Shown here: positions 1-7,586 of the stretch, in pieces
How positions within the stretch are numbered: the stretch's first letter is position 1
How the letters are laid out: each line of letters starts with the position of its first letter
DNA from: Tyzzerella sp963558545
Lineage (GTDB): Bacteria; Bacillota; Clostridia; Lachnospirales; CAG-274
Direction of reading: 5' to 3'
Length of the DNA: 32,612 nucleotides
Assembly: GCF_963558545.1 (NCBI RefSeq)
Contig: NZ_CAUWHO010000022.1
Location: 1 to 32,612 of the forward strand
Notes under the pieces: generated by a model
Databases searched by the model: none
Seen by the model: only the letters and a program-made list of their open reading frames with translations
Told to the model about the DNA's origin: nothing
Position numbers and translations under genes: made by a program

Positions 1-17
1 CAATTTGCCCTTTAATA

Positions 18-110
18 TTACACAAAACATAAACTAAGTATAGTTTGGCTCATAAACACATCTTGTTTAAATTTAGGTTGATAAACTATTTCATAAAATC
101 TAATTCCCAT
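18..110 (-). CDS. Small ORF, 30 residues, unknown
   Basis: A short reading frame begins at ATG 110 behind a good ribosome binding site (AAAGGAG about 8 bases upstream) and ends at TAA 18-20. The product starts MGIRFYEIVYQPKF and resembles nothing I recognise. It lies downstream of the terminator at 134-160, so it needs its own promoter or read-through. It may be the stump of a longer gene cut short by a mutation, or a real small protein. The window ends 17 bases past its stop, so its context is unknown. Confidence 0.35.
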   Translation of the reverse strand: MGIRFYEIVYQPKFKQDVFMSQTILSLCFV

Positions 111-133
111 AGCTTACATTCTCCTTTCAAAAC

Positions 134-160
134 AAAAAAGACAGAATAAAAATTCTGCCT
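134..160 (-). terminator. Rho-independent terminator after the secreted protein gene
   Basis: On the minus strand a 9-bp stem (139-147 with 152-160, one G-U pair) closes a 4-base loop and is followed by a run of six T (134-139). It lies about 60 bases past the stop of the 222-2108 gene and probably ends the leftward transcript. Confidence 0.8.
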
Positions 161-221
161 TAAATTTAATCTATTGTATTTATCTTGTACTTTTATATAC
201 CAATTGTTCTATAAATAAATA

Positions 222-2108
222 TTAATCTACAGGCAATTGTCTTACAGTCCAATCGTCCCACATATCTCCATCAACATATACACCATCTAATAAATTTATC
301 GATAACATACCAACAGGTGTCCAAGCATCAAATGCATATGTATAAACGTTATAATCAGCTTTATCAGGATACCATATAGGTGTAAAATGTGTTCTAGATT
401 TTAATGTAGAATACCTATTAGGTTTAAACTCTAACTTACTTTCATTATTTTTATTATATGTTAAATCTAACACTCTAAAATAATTTTTATAGTGGAAATC
501 AGGAAATAATGAAACTCCATTTTGTATATTAGTTGTATTAGCTACATCATTAGATACTATTCTACTATTTAAAAATTGGTCTACACCATAAGCACTTTTT
601 ATTTCTTTGCCATTTCTTTTAGCAGTTGGATTATATTTGTCTGATGTTATTAAATGGTCTATTTTTAATTTTGCGTATTTTTCTTGTAATTCATATTCCC
701 ACCAACCTTCATCTACGATATAATATACTGTATAATAGTGATGTTCACTTCTTCCGTGTTCACAATAATGATAACAAGTTCCACCATTTCCATCATCATG
801 TTCTTCTCCACTTGTACAGTATCTTTCACAACCTTTTTCTACAGGGTTAGAATGCCAACTTGCACTCCATATAGTCCATTTAGCATCTTTTACTTCTTCT
901 AATTTAGGTATATATCTTTCTGCTTCATATACATTAAATTTTTGATAACCTCCCCATCTATCATCTGCATCAGGGTCAGGTGGTGTATTTTCTATTAATT
1001 CTTCTATTTTTACTGTTATAGTGGTTTCTGTTATAGTAGGGCTTGGTCTTGGTGGGTCATAAGAAGGGTTACATACACTAGGTGGTGGGTCTAAGTGTTC
1101 TTTTACTATTGTAACAGGTATTTCTAACTCCATTGGTTCTTTTGGTGTATGCCATTTTACCCAAGCAAGTTGGCTCTCTCCTTGAGGATAAAATATATTA
1201 CTAACTTTATATTTGTTGCCTAAAATATCAAAATAAACAGTCATAGGTTGGTCAGGGTTGCTTTCTCCACCACTAACTTTTATAGATGTAATAACATCTG
1301 TATTTGTTCTATATGTGTAGTCAAACTTTTCAATATCAGGCTCTTCTTCCTTTTCTTTAAAGGTAACTGCTCCAACACCTAATTGATTTATAATTGTTTC
1401 GTTTGTGCTTCTATAATTAGTGCCACCTTTATAAGCATTTAAACCAAACTCATCTTTTTCTAAAAACATAGCTAAAGGTAGGTTCATATGACTAAAATTT
1501 TTAATATAACTATTAGATATATAACCATTCATTTTTATATCAAGTAATGCTAACTCTGTTGCAGTACAAGCTGTTACTTTACCTGCTATTTTAGGATAAC
1601 CAACAGGTTCTAACATAAGTTTATAATCACCACTTATCATTTTTTCATAATCAAATCCTGTTATATTAGAAAAATATTTAATAAACCCTTCATCGCCAAA
1701 ATAATTTTTTATTGTTTGTAAATCTCCACCTACTATTTTAGGTAATTTATATTTTGGCTTTTTCCATTTATATCCTTTACCATCGTACATATTTACTTTT
1801 TTATTTTCCTTATAATAAAGTTTGTATCCTGTACCTAAGTATTTTTGTATAGGTTGTCTAGGGTTATTTGCAAAATCTATGGGGCTTGTAACAGGCTTAT
1901 TAGTTTTACTTTCAACCAATGTTACTCTTACACCTTCATCTTGCTCATTACCTAGTATAGTATCAGGTTTGCCACTACCACCATTATCATAATCTCCACC
2001 ATTTCCACCATTACCTATATTTGTATCTCCATTTGCAAAAATACTTATACTATTAAAACAAAAAGAAAAAATTAAGATAATAGCCATTATTATTTTAATC
2101 TTCTTCAT
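222..2108 (-). CDS. Large secreted protein, unknown function, possible surface adhesin
   Basis: This 628-residue product has a clear signal peptide (hydrophobic residues about 5-22, likely cut after FA at 24-25), then a Gly/Asn/Asp-rich linker. The mature part is rich in Tyr and Trp. It has a Pro-rich stretch near residues 340-360 and a Cys/His cluster at about 425-455 with two CxxxC pairs (CERYC and CYHYC) followed by several His, which could bind metal or form disulfides. There is no C-terminal LPxTG or membrane anchor. The ending (AWTPVGMLS and WDDWT) is reminiscent of secreted proteins I associate with clostridial Tad-type loci, but I cannot name the family. The start is fixed by AAGGAGGG just upstream. 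A terminator precedes it and another follows it. A tip adhesin or exported partner of the pilus or mating apparatus is a guess. Confidence 0.75.
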   Translation of the reverse strand: MKKIKIIMAIILIFSFCFNSISIFANGDTNIGNGGNGGDYDNGGSGKPDTILGNEQDEGVRVTLVESKTNKPVTSPIDFANNPRQPIQKYLGTGYKLYYKENKKVNMYDGKGYKWKKPKYKLPKIVGGDLQTIKNYFGDEGFIKYFSNITGFDYEKMISGDYKLMLEPVGYPKIAGKVTACTATELALLDIKMNGYISNSYIKNFSHMNLPLAMFLEKDEFGLNAYKGGTNYRSTNETIINQLGVGAVTFKEKEEEPDIEKFDYTYRTNTDVITSIKVSGGESNPDQPMTVYFDILGNKYKVSNIFYPQGESQLAWVKWHTPKEPMELEIPVTIVKEHLDPPPSVCNPSYDPPRPSPTITETTITVKIEELIENTPPDPDADDRWGGYQKFNVYEAERYIPKLEEVKDAKWTIWSASWHSNPVEKGCERYCTSGEEHDDGNGGTCYHYCEHGRSEHHYYTVYYIVDEGWWEYELQEKYAKLKIDHLITSDKYNPTAKRNGKEIKSAYGVDQFLNSRIVSNDVANTTNIQNGVSLFPDFHYKNYFRVLDLTYNKNNESKLEFKPNRYSTLKSRTHFTPIWYPDKADYNVYTYAFDAWTPVGMLSINLLDGVYVDGDMWDDWTVRQLPVD

Positions 2109-2132
2109 AATTTCCCTCCTTAAATTTTAATA

Positions 2133-2162
2133 TAAAAAAGCACTTCATAAAATGAAATGCTC
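2133..2162 (-). terminator. Rho-independent terminator between 2176-2886 and 222-2108
   Basis: Minus-strand arms 2152-2161 and 2139-2148 form a 10-bp stem with one G-U pair and a 3-base loop, followed by T6. It sits 14 bases after the stop of the Thr-rich gene and 25 bases before the start of the secreted protein gene. It would therefore reduce, rather than forbid, transcription of the latter. Confidence 0.75.
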
Positions 2163-2175
2163 TAAATATGAGTTA

Positions 2176-2886
2176 TTATTGTCCTATTACATTACCTGTT
2201 AAATTAAAATCTGCAGTTTCTCCACCACCTACTTCACCTGTATCTATTGTAGGTCCGAGTATTTCTTCTGCTTTATCCCAAAAGTTTTCATCTGTTATTT
2301 CATTATAATTAGGTTTGCTATTTCCACTACCATTATTATTAGCAGGAGCTTTTGTTGTGCTTTCTGTTATTGGTTCTTTTGTAGTAGTTTGTGTTATTGG
2401 TTCAGGTTTTTTAGTTGTTGTTTGTGTTGCTTCTTTAACAGGAGCTTTTGTTGTCGCTTGAGTAGTAGCTTCTGTTTGTTTTTCTGTTGTTACTTGTTTT
2501 GTTGTAGTTTCTTCTTTTTTAGTTGTAGTAGTTTTTGTTTCTTTTTGTACAGATGTTTCTTCTGTTACTTTATCATTTTTTTCTTTTTTGTCTTTTTCAT
2601 TTTTAGCTATTGTTGCGTCTTGTTGTAATGATGTACTTTTTGTACTTTGTTCTTTATTTGTATTAGTAATATTTTCTGTGCTATCTTCTTCTGCTTCATC
2701 AAATAATGTCGTGTTTTCTTTTGTTATGCTTTCATTATTAATAGTTACTTGTTCTATGTTGCTAGATACTAATTCACTGTCCTTATCATTTAACATTATA
2801 TATCCACCACCAACTATTAAAGCTAACGCTAAAGCAGATACTCCGATAATAATACCTTTTTTGTTTTTACCTTCATTTTTTTTCAT
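2176..2886 (-). CDS. Membrane-anchored Thr/Glu/Lys-rich extracellular protein
   Basis: The 236-residue product has a short basic N-terminus (MKKNEGKNKKG), one membrane segment at about residues 11-31, and then a long low-complexity region rich in Thr, Glu, Lys and Gln (residues 60-180, many TTK and TTT runs). It ends in a more ordinary acidic tail (NFWDKAEEILG onward). Composition and topology suggest an extended outward-facing stalk across the cell wall. It resembles in design the 136-residue protein at 4396-4806. The Thr-rich stretch may be glycosylated. No enzyme motif is seen. It follows 2905-3513 by 18 bases and is followed by a terminator, so the three genes 3820-2176 probably form one unit. 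Confidence 0.75.
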   Translation of the reverse strand: MKKNEGKNKKGIIIGVSALALALIVGGGYIMLNDKDSELVSSNIEQVTINNESITKENTTLFDEAEEDSTENITNTNKEQSTKSTSLQQDATIAKNEKDKKEKNDKVTEETSVQKETKTTTTKKEETTTKQVTTEKQTEATTQATTKAPVKEATQTTTKKPEPITQTTTKEPITESTTKAPANNNGSGNSKPNYNEITDENFWDKAEEILGPTIDTGEVGGGETADFNLTGNVIGQ

Positions 2887-2904
2887 AATAGTTACCTCTC
2901 TTAT

Positions 2905-3513
2905 TTATTTTATTAATAACTTCTCAATTAATATATTTTGATTTAATTCTTTATAAATAGTGTCTTTATTATAACTTTCAACCTTAACAATCTCTTTTCT
3001 TAAAAATTTATCAAAATTGTTAAGTATTTTTATTAATTTTGGTATCACTTTTATTAAAACAAATTTTTTTGATATCAATTTAATATATTTAATTGGCTTT
3101 CTACTTTTTAAAATTAGTAAATTTAAATCTATTATGTCATCTAGTATACTAATTATTTCTTGTTCCTTATTATCTAAAACCTTGACAATTTCTTTTTTTA
3201 TAAAATCAATATTTTTTTCAGGACAAGCTCTATTTAGTGTATCTAATTTAAAAGTATTACTATAAAATTCTTCTGTTCTTAAATATTTATTAGTAAGGTA
3301 TATAATCCTTTCAATATGTTCTTTTAAGTAAGGATATTTTTTTATAATAGGATTTTCTTTAATTGTATTATATTTTTTATTTATAATTAATATTAAATTT
3401 TCCTTTTTATAAGTACGCCTTAACATTGTATGTTTTATAGGTAAATAGATAAATTTTTTAATTACTAAAAATAAAATAAAAAAAATAAATATAATTATTA
3501 AAAATGTATTCAT
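2905..3513 (-). CDS. Hypothetical membrane-anchored, Lys/Ile-rich protein
   Basis: This 202-residue product starts with a strongly hydrophobic segment (residues 4-20) and then a basic, mostly helical cytoplasmic-type region very rich in Lys, Ile and Leu (pI clearly high). No motif is recognisable. The ribosome site AAAGGGGAA lies upstream of ATG 3513. It is the middle gene of a probable three-gene unit (3820 to 2176) of single-membrane-segment proteins. The function is unknown. A role as a membrane partner of the pilus or secretion apparatus is only suggested by position. Confidence 0.65.
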   Translation of the reverse strand: MNTFLIIIFIFFILFLVIKKFIYLPIKHTMLRRTYKKENLILIINKKYNTIKENPIIKKYPYLKEHIERIIYLTNKYLRTEEFYSNTFKLDTLNRACPEKNIDFIKKEIVKVLDNKEQEIISILDDIIDLNLLILKSRKPIKYIKLISKKFVLIKVIPKLIKILNNFDKFLRKEIVKVESYNKDTIYKELNQNILIEKLLIK

Positions 3514-3547
3514 AATAATTCCCCTTTAATTGACTATTAATATATAA

Positions 3548-3820
3548 TTAAACTTTTTCTTTCGACAATTTATCATTTAAATCTTTAATACAAAGATTTA
3601 AACCTGCTATAATTGCATTCTTTTCTTCTAAGTTTTTATTTAATATCTCAATAGTCTTGTCTTTCTTATTTAATAAATAAAATATAATAATTACTGTAAA
3701 AATCAAAAGAAATATAAAAATAATAATTAATTTTTCTTCACTTGTATTATCAATAAACTTTAATATTTTATCTAAATTTTTACTAAAAAATTCTTCTATT
3801 TTAGAAAAAACATTATCCAT
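3548..3820 (-). CDS. Small single-pass membrane protein with coiled coil
   Basis: The 90-residue product has an amphipathic N-terminus, one membrane segment (about 31-50, IIIFIFLLIF core) and a C-terminal heptad-like charged helix (about 53-88) that should form a coiled coil. I do not recognise a family. It is the first gene after the promoter at 3866-3894 and begins the unit that continues through 2905-3513 and 2176-2886. The ribosome site is weak (an AAAG stretch upstream of ATG 3820). Confidence 0.55.
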   Translation of the reverse strand: MDNVFSKIEEFFSKNLDKILKFIDNTSEEKLIIIFIFLLIFTVIIIFYLLNKKDKTIEILNKNLEEKNAIIAGLNLCIKDLNDKLSKEKV

Positions 3821-3865
3821 ATAAACTACTTTGTAGTATATATTATTAAATATTGTTATAAATCA

Positions 3866-3894
3866 ATATTATCACATAATAATAAAATTATCAA
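3866..3894 (-). promoter_or_regulatory. Sigma-A type promoter for the 3820-2176 unit
   Basis: The minus strand carries TTGATA (3889-3894), a 17-base spacer, and TAATAT (3866-3871), each one mismatch or close to consensus. It lies about 45 bases upstream of ATG 3820 with no other gene between. Confidence 0.6.
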
Positions 3895-4148
3895 GTTTAT
3901 CTAATTTTACATATGGTTTATTTTTTCTCAATTATAGTATATTCTAAAATCATATTATATTCTATCATAAATTGAAAGTTCTAATAATCAAATTGTCAAT
4001 CGTGAACTACCCCAACTTAAAATTATACACTAAATTTGTAAAAATGTTTGTATGATAGATTTTCACTTTTTCATTATAGCTATTGCTAACAAAATGAGTA
4101 TAATTTAATAAAATAGTTTATAAACTTATTTTTATTTGATTTTAATTT
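3895..4148. other. Gene-free AT-rich interval
   Basis: Together with the flanking promoters this makes roughly 395 bases (3821-4215) without a convincing gene. I find no reading frame with a ribosome site on either strand. The only GC-richer patch is near 3998-4016 (GGGGTAGTTCACG on the minus strand), followed by another TTGACA with no good partner at 17 bases. It could be an untranslated leader for the promoter at 4168-4196 or the remains of an insertion. Confidence 0.4.
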
Positions 4149-4184
4149 TATATTTACGTTATAATAAATTATAACGTAAATATA
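4149..4184. promoter_or_regulatory. 36-bp palindrome, likely operator over the -10 box
   Basis: Two perfect 16-bp arms (TATATTTACGTTATAA at 4149-4164 and its complement at 4169-4184) flank a 4-base centre. The palindrome covers the -10 box of the promoter at 4168-4196. No T-run follows on the minus strand, so an operator for a dimeric repressor fits better than a terminator. Confidence 0.6.
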
Positions 4185-4196
4185 TTTATTTGTCAA
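4168..4196 (-). promoter_or_regulatory. Perfect consensus sigma-A promoter
   Basis: TTGACA (4191-4196), exactly 17 bases, then TATAAT (4168-4173) on the minus strand. Its start point would be near 4160, with a leader of about 340 bases before the gene at 3820. It lies only 20 bases downstream of the stop of the small ORF ending at 4216, at the boundary between the Tad block and the unknown membrane genes. Confidence 0.75.
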
Positions 4197-4215
4197 GTAT
4201 TTTTATATGTGTTTT

Positions 4216-4392
4216 TTAAATTTCTTGCCATTTAACTATATTTTCTGTATTTATAGTATATCCTTTTATGTATATATATGGGTATTCTGTTTTTATAATC
4301 TTACCTTTTAAATCTAAAAATCTTACACCTGAGCTTGTTCTTTCCAAAACTTTTATTTTAATATTTCTGTTAGTTTCTTTAATTTTTAACAC
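4216..4392 (-). CDS. Small unknown ORF with unusual start, 55-58 residues
   Basis: An open frame directly follows and is in the same frame as the gene at 4396-4806, separated from it by its TAG stop and one codon. The strong site AGGAGG overlaps that stop. The frame's GTG (4390-4392) is too close to the site, while ATT (4381-4383) has ideal spacing of 8, so initiation at ATT is possible. No ATG is available. The product is basic (IKETNRNIKIKVLERTSSG near its start) and ends KWQEI. It has no recognised family. Alternatives are read-through of the TAG, which would add about 59 residues to the upstream protein, or a non-coding leader. Confidence 0.4.
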   Translation of the reverse strand: MLKIKETNRNIKIKVLERTSSGVRFLDLKGKIIKTEYPYIYIKGYTINTENIVKWQEI

Positions 4393-4395
4393 CTC

Positions 4396-4806
4396 CTATT
4401 TAGTTGTTGTTTCTATTTTTAATTCATTATGTATTACTTCAGGTTTTTTCATACTTTCATCTGTTGTAGGTTCTTCTACTTCTAATACTTTTGGTAAATT
4501 TTCTACTTCAGTATATTCAGGTGTTTTAGGGTCTTCTTGTATTATTTGCTCAATTGTATCGTTTTGGCTATTGTTTATTTCTTCATTTTTTAAAATATTA
4601 GTTGTTTCTTGGTCTTGGCTAGTTGCTTCAGTTACTTCTGTTGTTTCTATTGGGGGTACTTTTATTTGCTGTCTTTTTTCTTTTGTATTTTCTATAATTT
4701 GGGGATTATTTTTTTGTAAATTTTTATATTTTAAATTAACAAAATATATACTAACAACACATATAATTATAATAGCAATTAATATATTTATTTTTCTTTT
4801 TTTCAA
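4396..4806 (-). CDS. Membrane-anchored Thr/Glu-rich protein of the Tad block
   Basis: The 136-residue product begins KKRKINILIAIIII, giving one membrane segment at residues 6-24, followed by an acidic outward region rich in Thr, Glu, Pro and Gln with no globular motif. The start is TTG 4806, set by AGGAGG at a spacing of about 8; no closer ATG is present. It lies 12 bases after the second pseudopilin gene, so it is probably co-transcribed with the pilus genes. Its design mirrors the longer protein at 2176-2886. A wall-crossing spacer or pilus accessory is a reasonable guess. Confidence 0.65.
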   Translation of the reverse strand: MKKRKINILIAIIIICVVSIYFVNLKYKNLQKNNPQIIENTKEKRQQIKVPPIETTEVTEATSQDQETTNILKNEEINNSQNDTIEQIIQEDPKTPEYTEVENLPKVLEVEEPTTDESMKKPEVIHNELKIETTTK

Positions 4807-4818
4807 TACTTTTACCTC

Positions 4819-5364
4819 CTAAAATTTATTTACATAACCTGCTTTTAGATTTAAAGTTAACTTCAAGTTACCATTAATACCTAAAAAAGTTTGGGGGACT
4901 TCTAGTTTTATAGTAACATTTGCATTAAATTTATCTACCGTATTAAGAGAACCTATCTCTATATTATCAATGGTTACATTTAAGCTATGTATTTTATATT
5001 CTACTTTATCATCTTTAGTATATTTTATATACTGTCCATTTTCTTCTTTAAGATTTAATAAACTTCCCACTTCTTCATATATTTTCCCATAATCAATTAC
5101 TTCTTCCCATTCTTCCTCTCCTAAAGGCTTATGCCCTGTTGCATAACCTTGTCTTGTACCTCTAAATACATTAGAATAGTTATGAGTTATAGTTTTTATT
5201 GTAGCAATTTGCACGGCATCTCTTATACCTTTACTTATTGTTTTTAATTCAAAATATAAGGAAAATAAATAAGTAACCATAAATATAAAAACCATTATAA
5301 AAGATGCCAATATATACATATTCCCATCTTTTTCTTTTAATTTTTTTACAATAGCCTTTATCAT
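4819..5364 (-). CDS. TadE/TadF-like pseudopilin, second copy
   Basis: An approximately 181-residue product from ATG 5364, which overlaps the previous stop as ATGA; a frame start at TTG 5370 is less likely. It has a basic start ending in the prepilin-type motif KDG before NMYIL, then a membrane segment (residues about 18-38), then a periplasm-type domain rich in beta pattern. This is the layout of the TadE/TadF minor pilins, which are cut by the prepilin peptidase and sit at the base of, or within, the Flp pilus. Unlike the Flp and TadE-like proteins here, position +5 after the Gly is Leu rather than Asp. It is encoded directly after the first pseudopilin. Confidence 0.75.
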   Translation of the reverse strand: MIKAIVKKLKEKDGNMYILASFIMVFIFMVTYLFSLYFELKTISKGIRDAVQIATIKTITHNYSNVFRGTRQGYATGHKPLGEEEWEEVIDYGKIYEEVGSLLNLKEENGQYIKYTKDDKVEYKIHSLNVTIDNIEIGSLNTVDKFNANVTIKLEVPQTFLGINGNLKLTLNLKAGYVNKF

Positions 5365-5762
5365 TTCCAATACACCTCGCCTATACCTGATGCCTTAGAT
5401 TTTAAATTTATTTTGTATGTAAAAAAACTACCTAAATCTACGGTGTATGCTTCCGATACAGTTACTGTAAATTCTTCATCTAAATTTACTTTATTTTTAT
5501 CATATTCTATTATAGGGTCTACATTTAGGCTTTTCTTTAATGTTTCTATCCTTTGTTCTACTTCTGCTCCAACCTGTCCATATATACCAACAGTTCTAGC
5601 TATTTCGTTTGCAAATGTATTTAAATCATTCTTTTTCGCATAAATAGGATACAATTCTAAAACAAAACCTATAATTATGAATATAATAAACAATGATAAG
5701 CTAAAATCTATATAAAACTCGCCCTTATTTTCCTTTAATTTTTTTATTACATTTTTAAACAT
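5361..5762 (-). CDS. TadE-like pseudopilin (DUF4320-like)
   Basis: The 133-residue product starts MFKNVIKKLKENKG, then EFYID and a long hydrophobic segment (residues about 20-40). Cleavage after Gly14 by a type IV prepilin peptidase would leave Asp at +5, as in the Flp pilin at 10936-11169. The remainder (about 41-133) resembles the small extracellular domain of TadE-type proteins in Bacillota, which I recall as DUF4320. The ribosome site AAGGAGG precedes ATG 5762. The gene lies 12 bases after tadC, so it is part of the Tad operon. Confidence 0.78.
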   Translation of the reverse strand: MFKNVIKKLKENKGEFYIDFSLSLFIIFIIIGFVLELYPIYAKKNDLNTFANEIARTVGIYGQVGAEVEQRIETLKKSLNVDPIIEYDKNKVNLDEEFTVTVSEAYTVDLGSFFTYKINLKSKASGIGEVYWK

Positions 5763-5774
5763 ATTGCCTCCTTA

Positions 5775-6650
5775 TTAAAAGACAGTTCCTGCATTGTTGA
5801 CTATTTGTAATGTGATAGCTACTGCACATAATAAAAGCATACATACCATCATAAGCATAGAAAACTTTGTTACTTTTCCTGGTATTTTCTGTGCTTCTTT
5901 TTCCAATCTATTAAGCTCAAAACTTTTAAATTTGTATGACAACATTCTAAAATATTCTGTATTATCATCTCCATTTAACATACCAATAAGTCCTCTTACT
6001 ACTTCCGACAACATAGTAGAATTTATAGAATTTTCAAATCTTATTAAAGCAGTTTCATAAGATGTTAATCTCATATCTACAAGTAAATTTTCTATTTCTC
6101 TTTTAAAACTATCATTTGTACCTGTTTTAAAGTTTTCAAATATTTTTATAACATCTCTATGATTTTTACTTTCTTGTTCGATAGTACTTGCAAATCTATA
6201 CATTTCTTTTTCTATATTTTCTCTAGTTTCTTTAATTTTATTTTGAGCTTCATTTATACAATCAAAATATATTTTTATGCCAAACATTATACCTACAAAT
6301 ATTAAAAATTTATTAAAAATTAAACTTAATATAATAAAAGATAACAACCAAAATATACTATTAGCAATAGCATAAGCTACATAGTTTTCTTCTGTCTTTT
6401 TTATATTTGCAATTCGTAGATTTCTTTTAAGTTTTTCTTTTTTAGACTTTTCAAGCTTTATAAATTTTTCAATGCGATTAGCTATATTTAAACAAAAATC
6501 TTCTTTTATATACGATATACTTTTAGCAGTCGTATTAAAATTTTTAACACTAGATATATGCCTTTTAGTTGGTAATTTTAATATACCTGAAAAAAACATA
6601 AATGTACCAATACTTAATAAAATACTTGGTATTAAAAGAGTTATATCCAT
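5775..6650 (-). CDS. tadC: TadC-like inner membrane pilus platform protein
   Basis: The 291-residue product has N-terminal and central membrane segments (about 4-24, 95-130) and a C-terminal one (about 265-288), enclosing a cytoplasmic type II secretion F-like helical domain (about 140-250). This is the usual size and topology of TadC, which pairs with TadB to form the membrane platform that the TadA ATPase acts on. The start at ATG 6650 has AAGGAG nearby. It follows tadB by 12 bases, the standard tadB-tadC order. Confidence 0.82.
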   Translation of the reverse strand: MDITLLIPSILLSIGTFMFFSGILKLPTKRHISSVKNFNTTAKSISYIKEDFCLNIANRIEKFIKLEKSKKEKLKRNLRIANIKKTEENYVAYAIANSIFWLLSFIILSLIFNKFLIFVGIMFGIKIYFDCINEAQNKIKETRENIEKEMYRFASTIEQESKNHRDVIKIFENFKTGTNDSFKREIENLLVDMRLTSYETALIRFENSINSTMLSEVVRGLIGMLNGDDNTEYFRMLSYKFKSFELNRLEKEAQKIPGKVTKFSMLMMVCMLLLCAVAITLQIVNNAGTVF

Positions 6651-6662
6651 ACCTACATCTCC

Positions 6663-7586
6663 TTATTTATATTCTAAAGGTCTTGTTATTTTTAAAACCA
6701 TATAAGCAGATATTAAAATAACACCTGCTACAACACTAATAGTCATTTTACCTATGCTAGATGTCATTAGTACATCATAAAATTCTTGTCCTATTGATTT
6801 TATAACAGGTATTGCACATATAGCCATTATTGCCATTATTAAAAATTCTTGTCTTGAAGAATAATACATTGCTTCGCTTTTAGAATTCATAACTCTTATG
6901 TCATTTAATTTTTCTACAATAGGCATTAATGTAGCTTTTAAAGTTCTATCACTTTGACAAGATATTAAACTTTCACACCATTCGTGAAATATGGCATTTT
7001 CTAACTTCCCTTTTAATTTATAAAGTGCATTTTCTATACCTATACTATTTACATCAAATAAAAAATCTTTAAAAAATGTTTTTATAGGTTCATTTAAATA
7101 TTGTAAGTTTTCTTCTACACTTTTTACTATATTTTCATTTCTTAAATATGTAGTAGTTATTACAGATAAGCTTACTTCTAGTTCTTCATTTATTTCTTTT
7201 TTTGCATTTTCTGCACTTATTTGAAAATACCAAAAAGGTATAAGTAAAAATCCTACTGCTAATGTTGGTATTAAAAATATGTTTTGAAAACTTGATGCTA
7301 TCAAGATACCTATTATAGAAAATATTAAACTTATACCAAAAATAAATGATATTTTGTTTTCTCTTCTACTTATCCTAAGCATTCTTTCAGTTTCTAAAAT
7401 TTGCTTTTTTATTATATTTTCTTTCTTTTTCCCTTTTAATAAATATACTTGAGATTTTATGCCTTTTTTTCTATAGCTATCGCTCATTATATAGTCAAAT
7501 ATATTATTAGATATTTGATTTAGGTTTAAATCAAAGGCTATGTATACACCAATAGAAAATATTATAAATGTTATAAACTTAAACAT
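6663..7586 (-). CDS. tadB: TadB-like inner membrane pilus platform protein
   Basis: The 307-residue product has an N-terminal membrane segment (about 3-18), a central pair (about 83-125) and a C-terminal pair (about 250-300), with an F-type cytoplasmic helical domain between (about 130-245). This matches TadB of the Flp pilus system. Its ATG directly follows the TAA of tadA, and AAGGAGG lies within the end of tadA, implying translational coupling. The context with tadA upstream and tadC downstream is decisive. Confidence 0.83.
   Translation of the reverse strand: MFKFITFIIFSIGVYIAFDLNLNQISNNIFDYIMSDSYRKKGIKSQVYLLKGKKKENIIKKQILETERMLRISRRENKISFIFGISLIFSIIGILIASSFQNIFLIPTLAVGFLLIPFWYFQISAENAKKEINEELEVSLSVITTTYLRNENIVKSVEENLQYLNEPIKTFFKDFLFDVNSIGIENALYKLKGKLENAIFHEWCESLISCQSDRTLKATLMPIVEKLNDIRVMNSKSEAMYYSSRQEFLIMAIMAICAIPVIKSIGQEFYDVLMTSSIGKMTISVVAGVILISAYMVLKITRPLEYK

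Noticed and set aside
2389..2941. Two overlapping + strand frames rich in Cys and Phe
   Set aside because: Antisense shadows of the Thr/Lys-rich repeats of 2176-2886.
3998..4016. GC-richer patch with TGAACTACCCC that recalls ends of IS200/IS605 elements
   Set aside because: No transposase, no second end and no target duplication are visible. The resemblance is from memory only.
4149..4184. Palindrome as terminator of the Tad operon
   Set aside because: No T-run follows the hairpin on the minus strand, and it coincides with the -10 box of a consensus promoter.
4268..4822. Long open frame on the + strand
   Set aside because: It is the antisense of the Thr/Glu-rich gene at 4396-4806. Its Ser/Phe/Val-rich composition is what the complement of such codons gives, and it has no ribosome site.
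5710..5726. Copies of AAAACTCGC inside the TadE-like and Flp genes resembling the 11-bp repeat
   Set aside because: They encode the conserved GEFYID leader in both genes, so coding constraint explains them.
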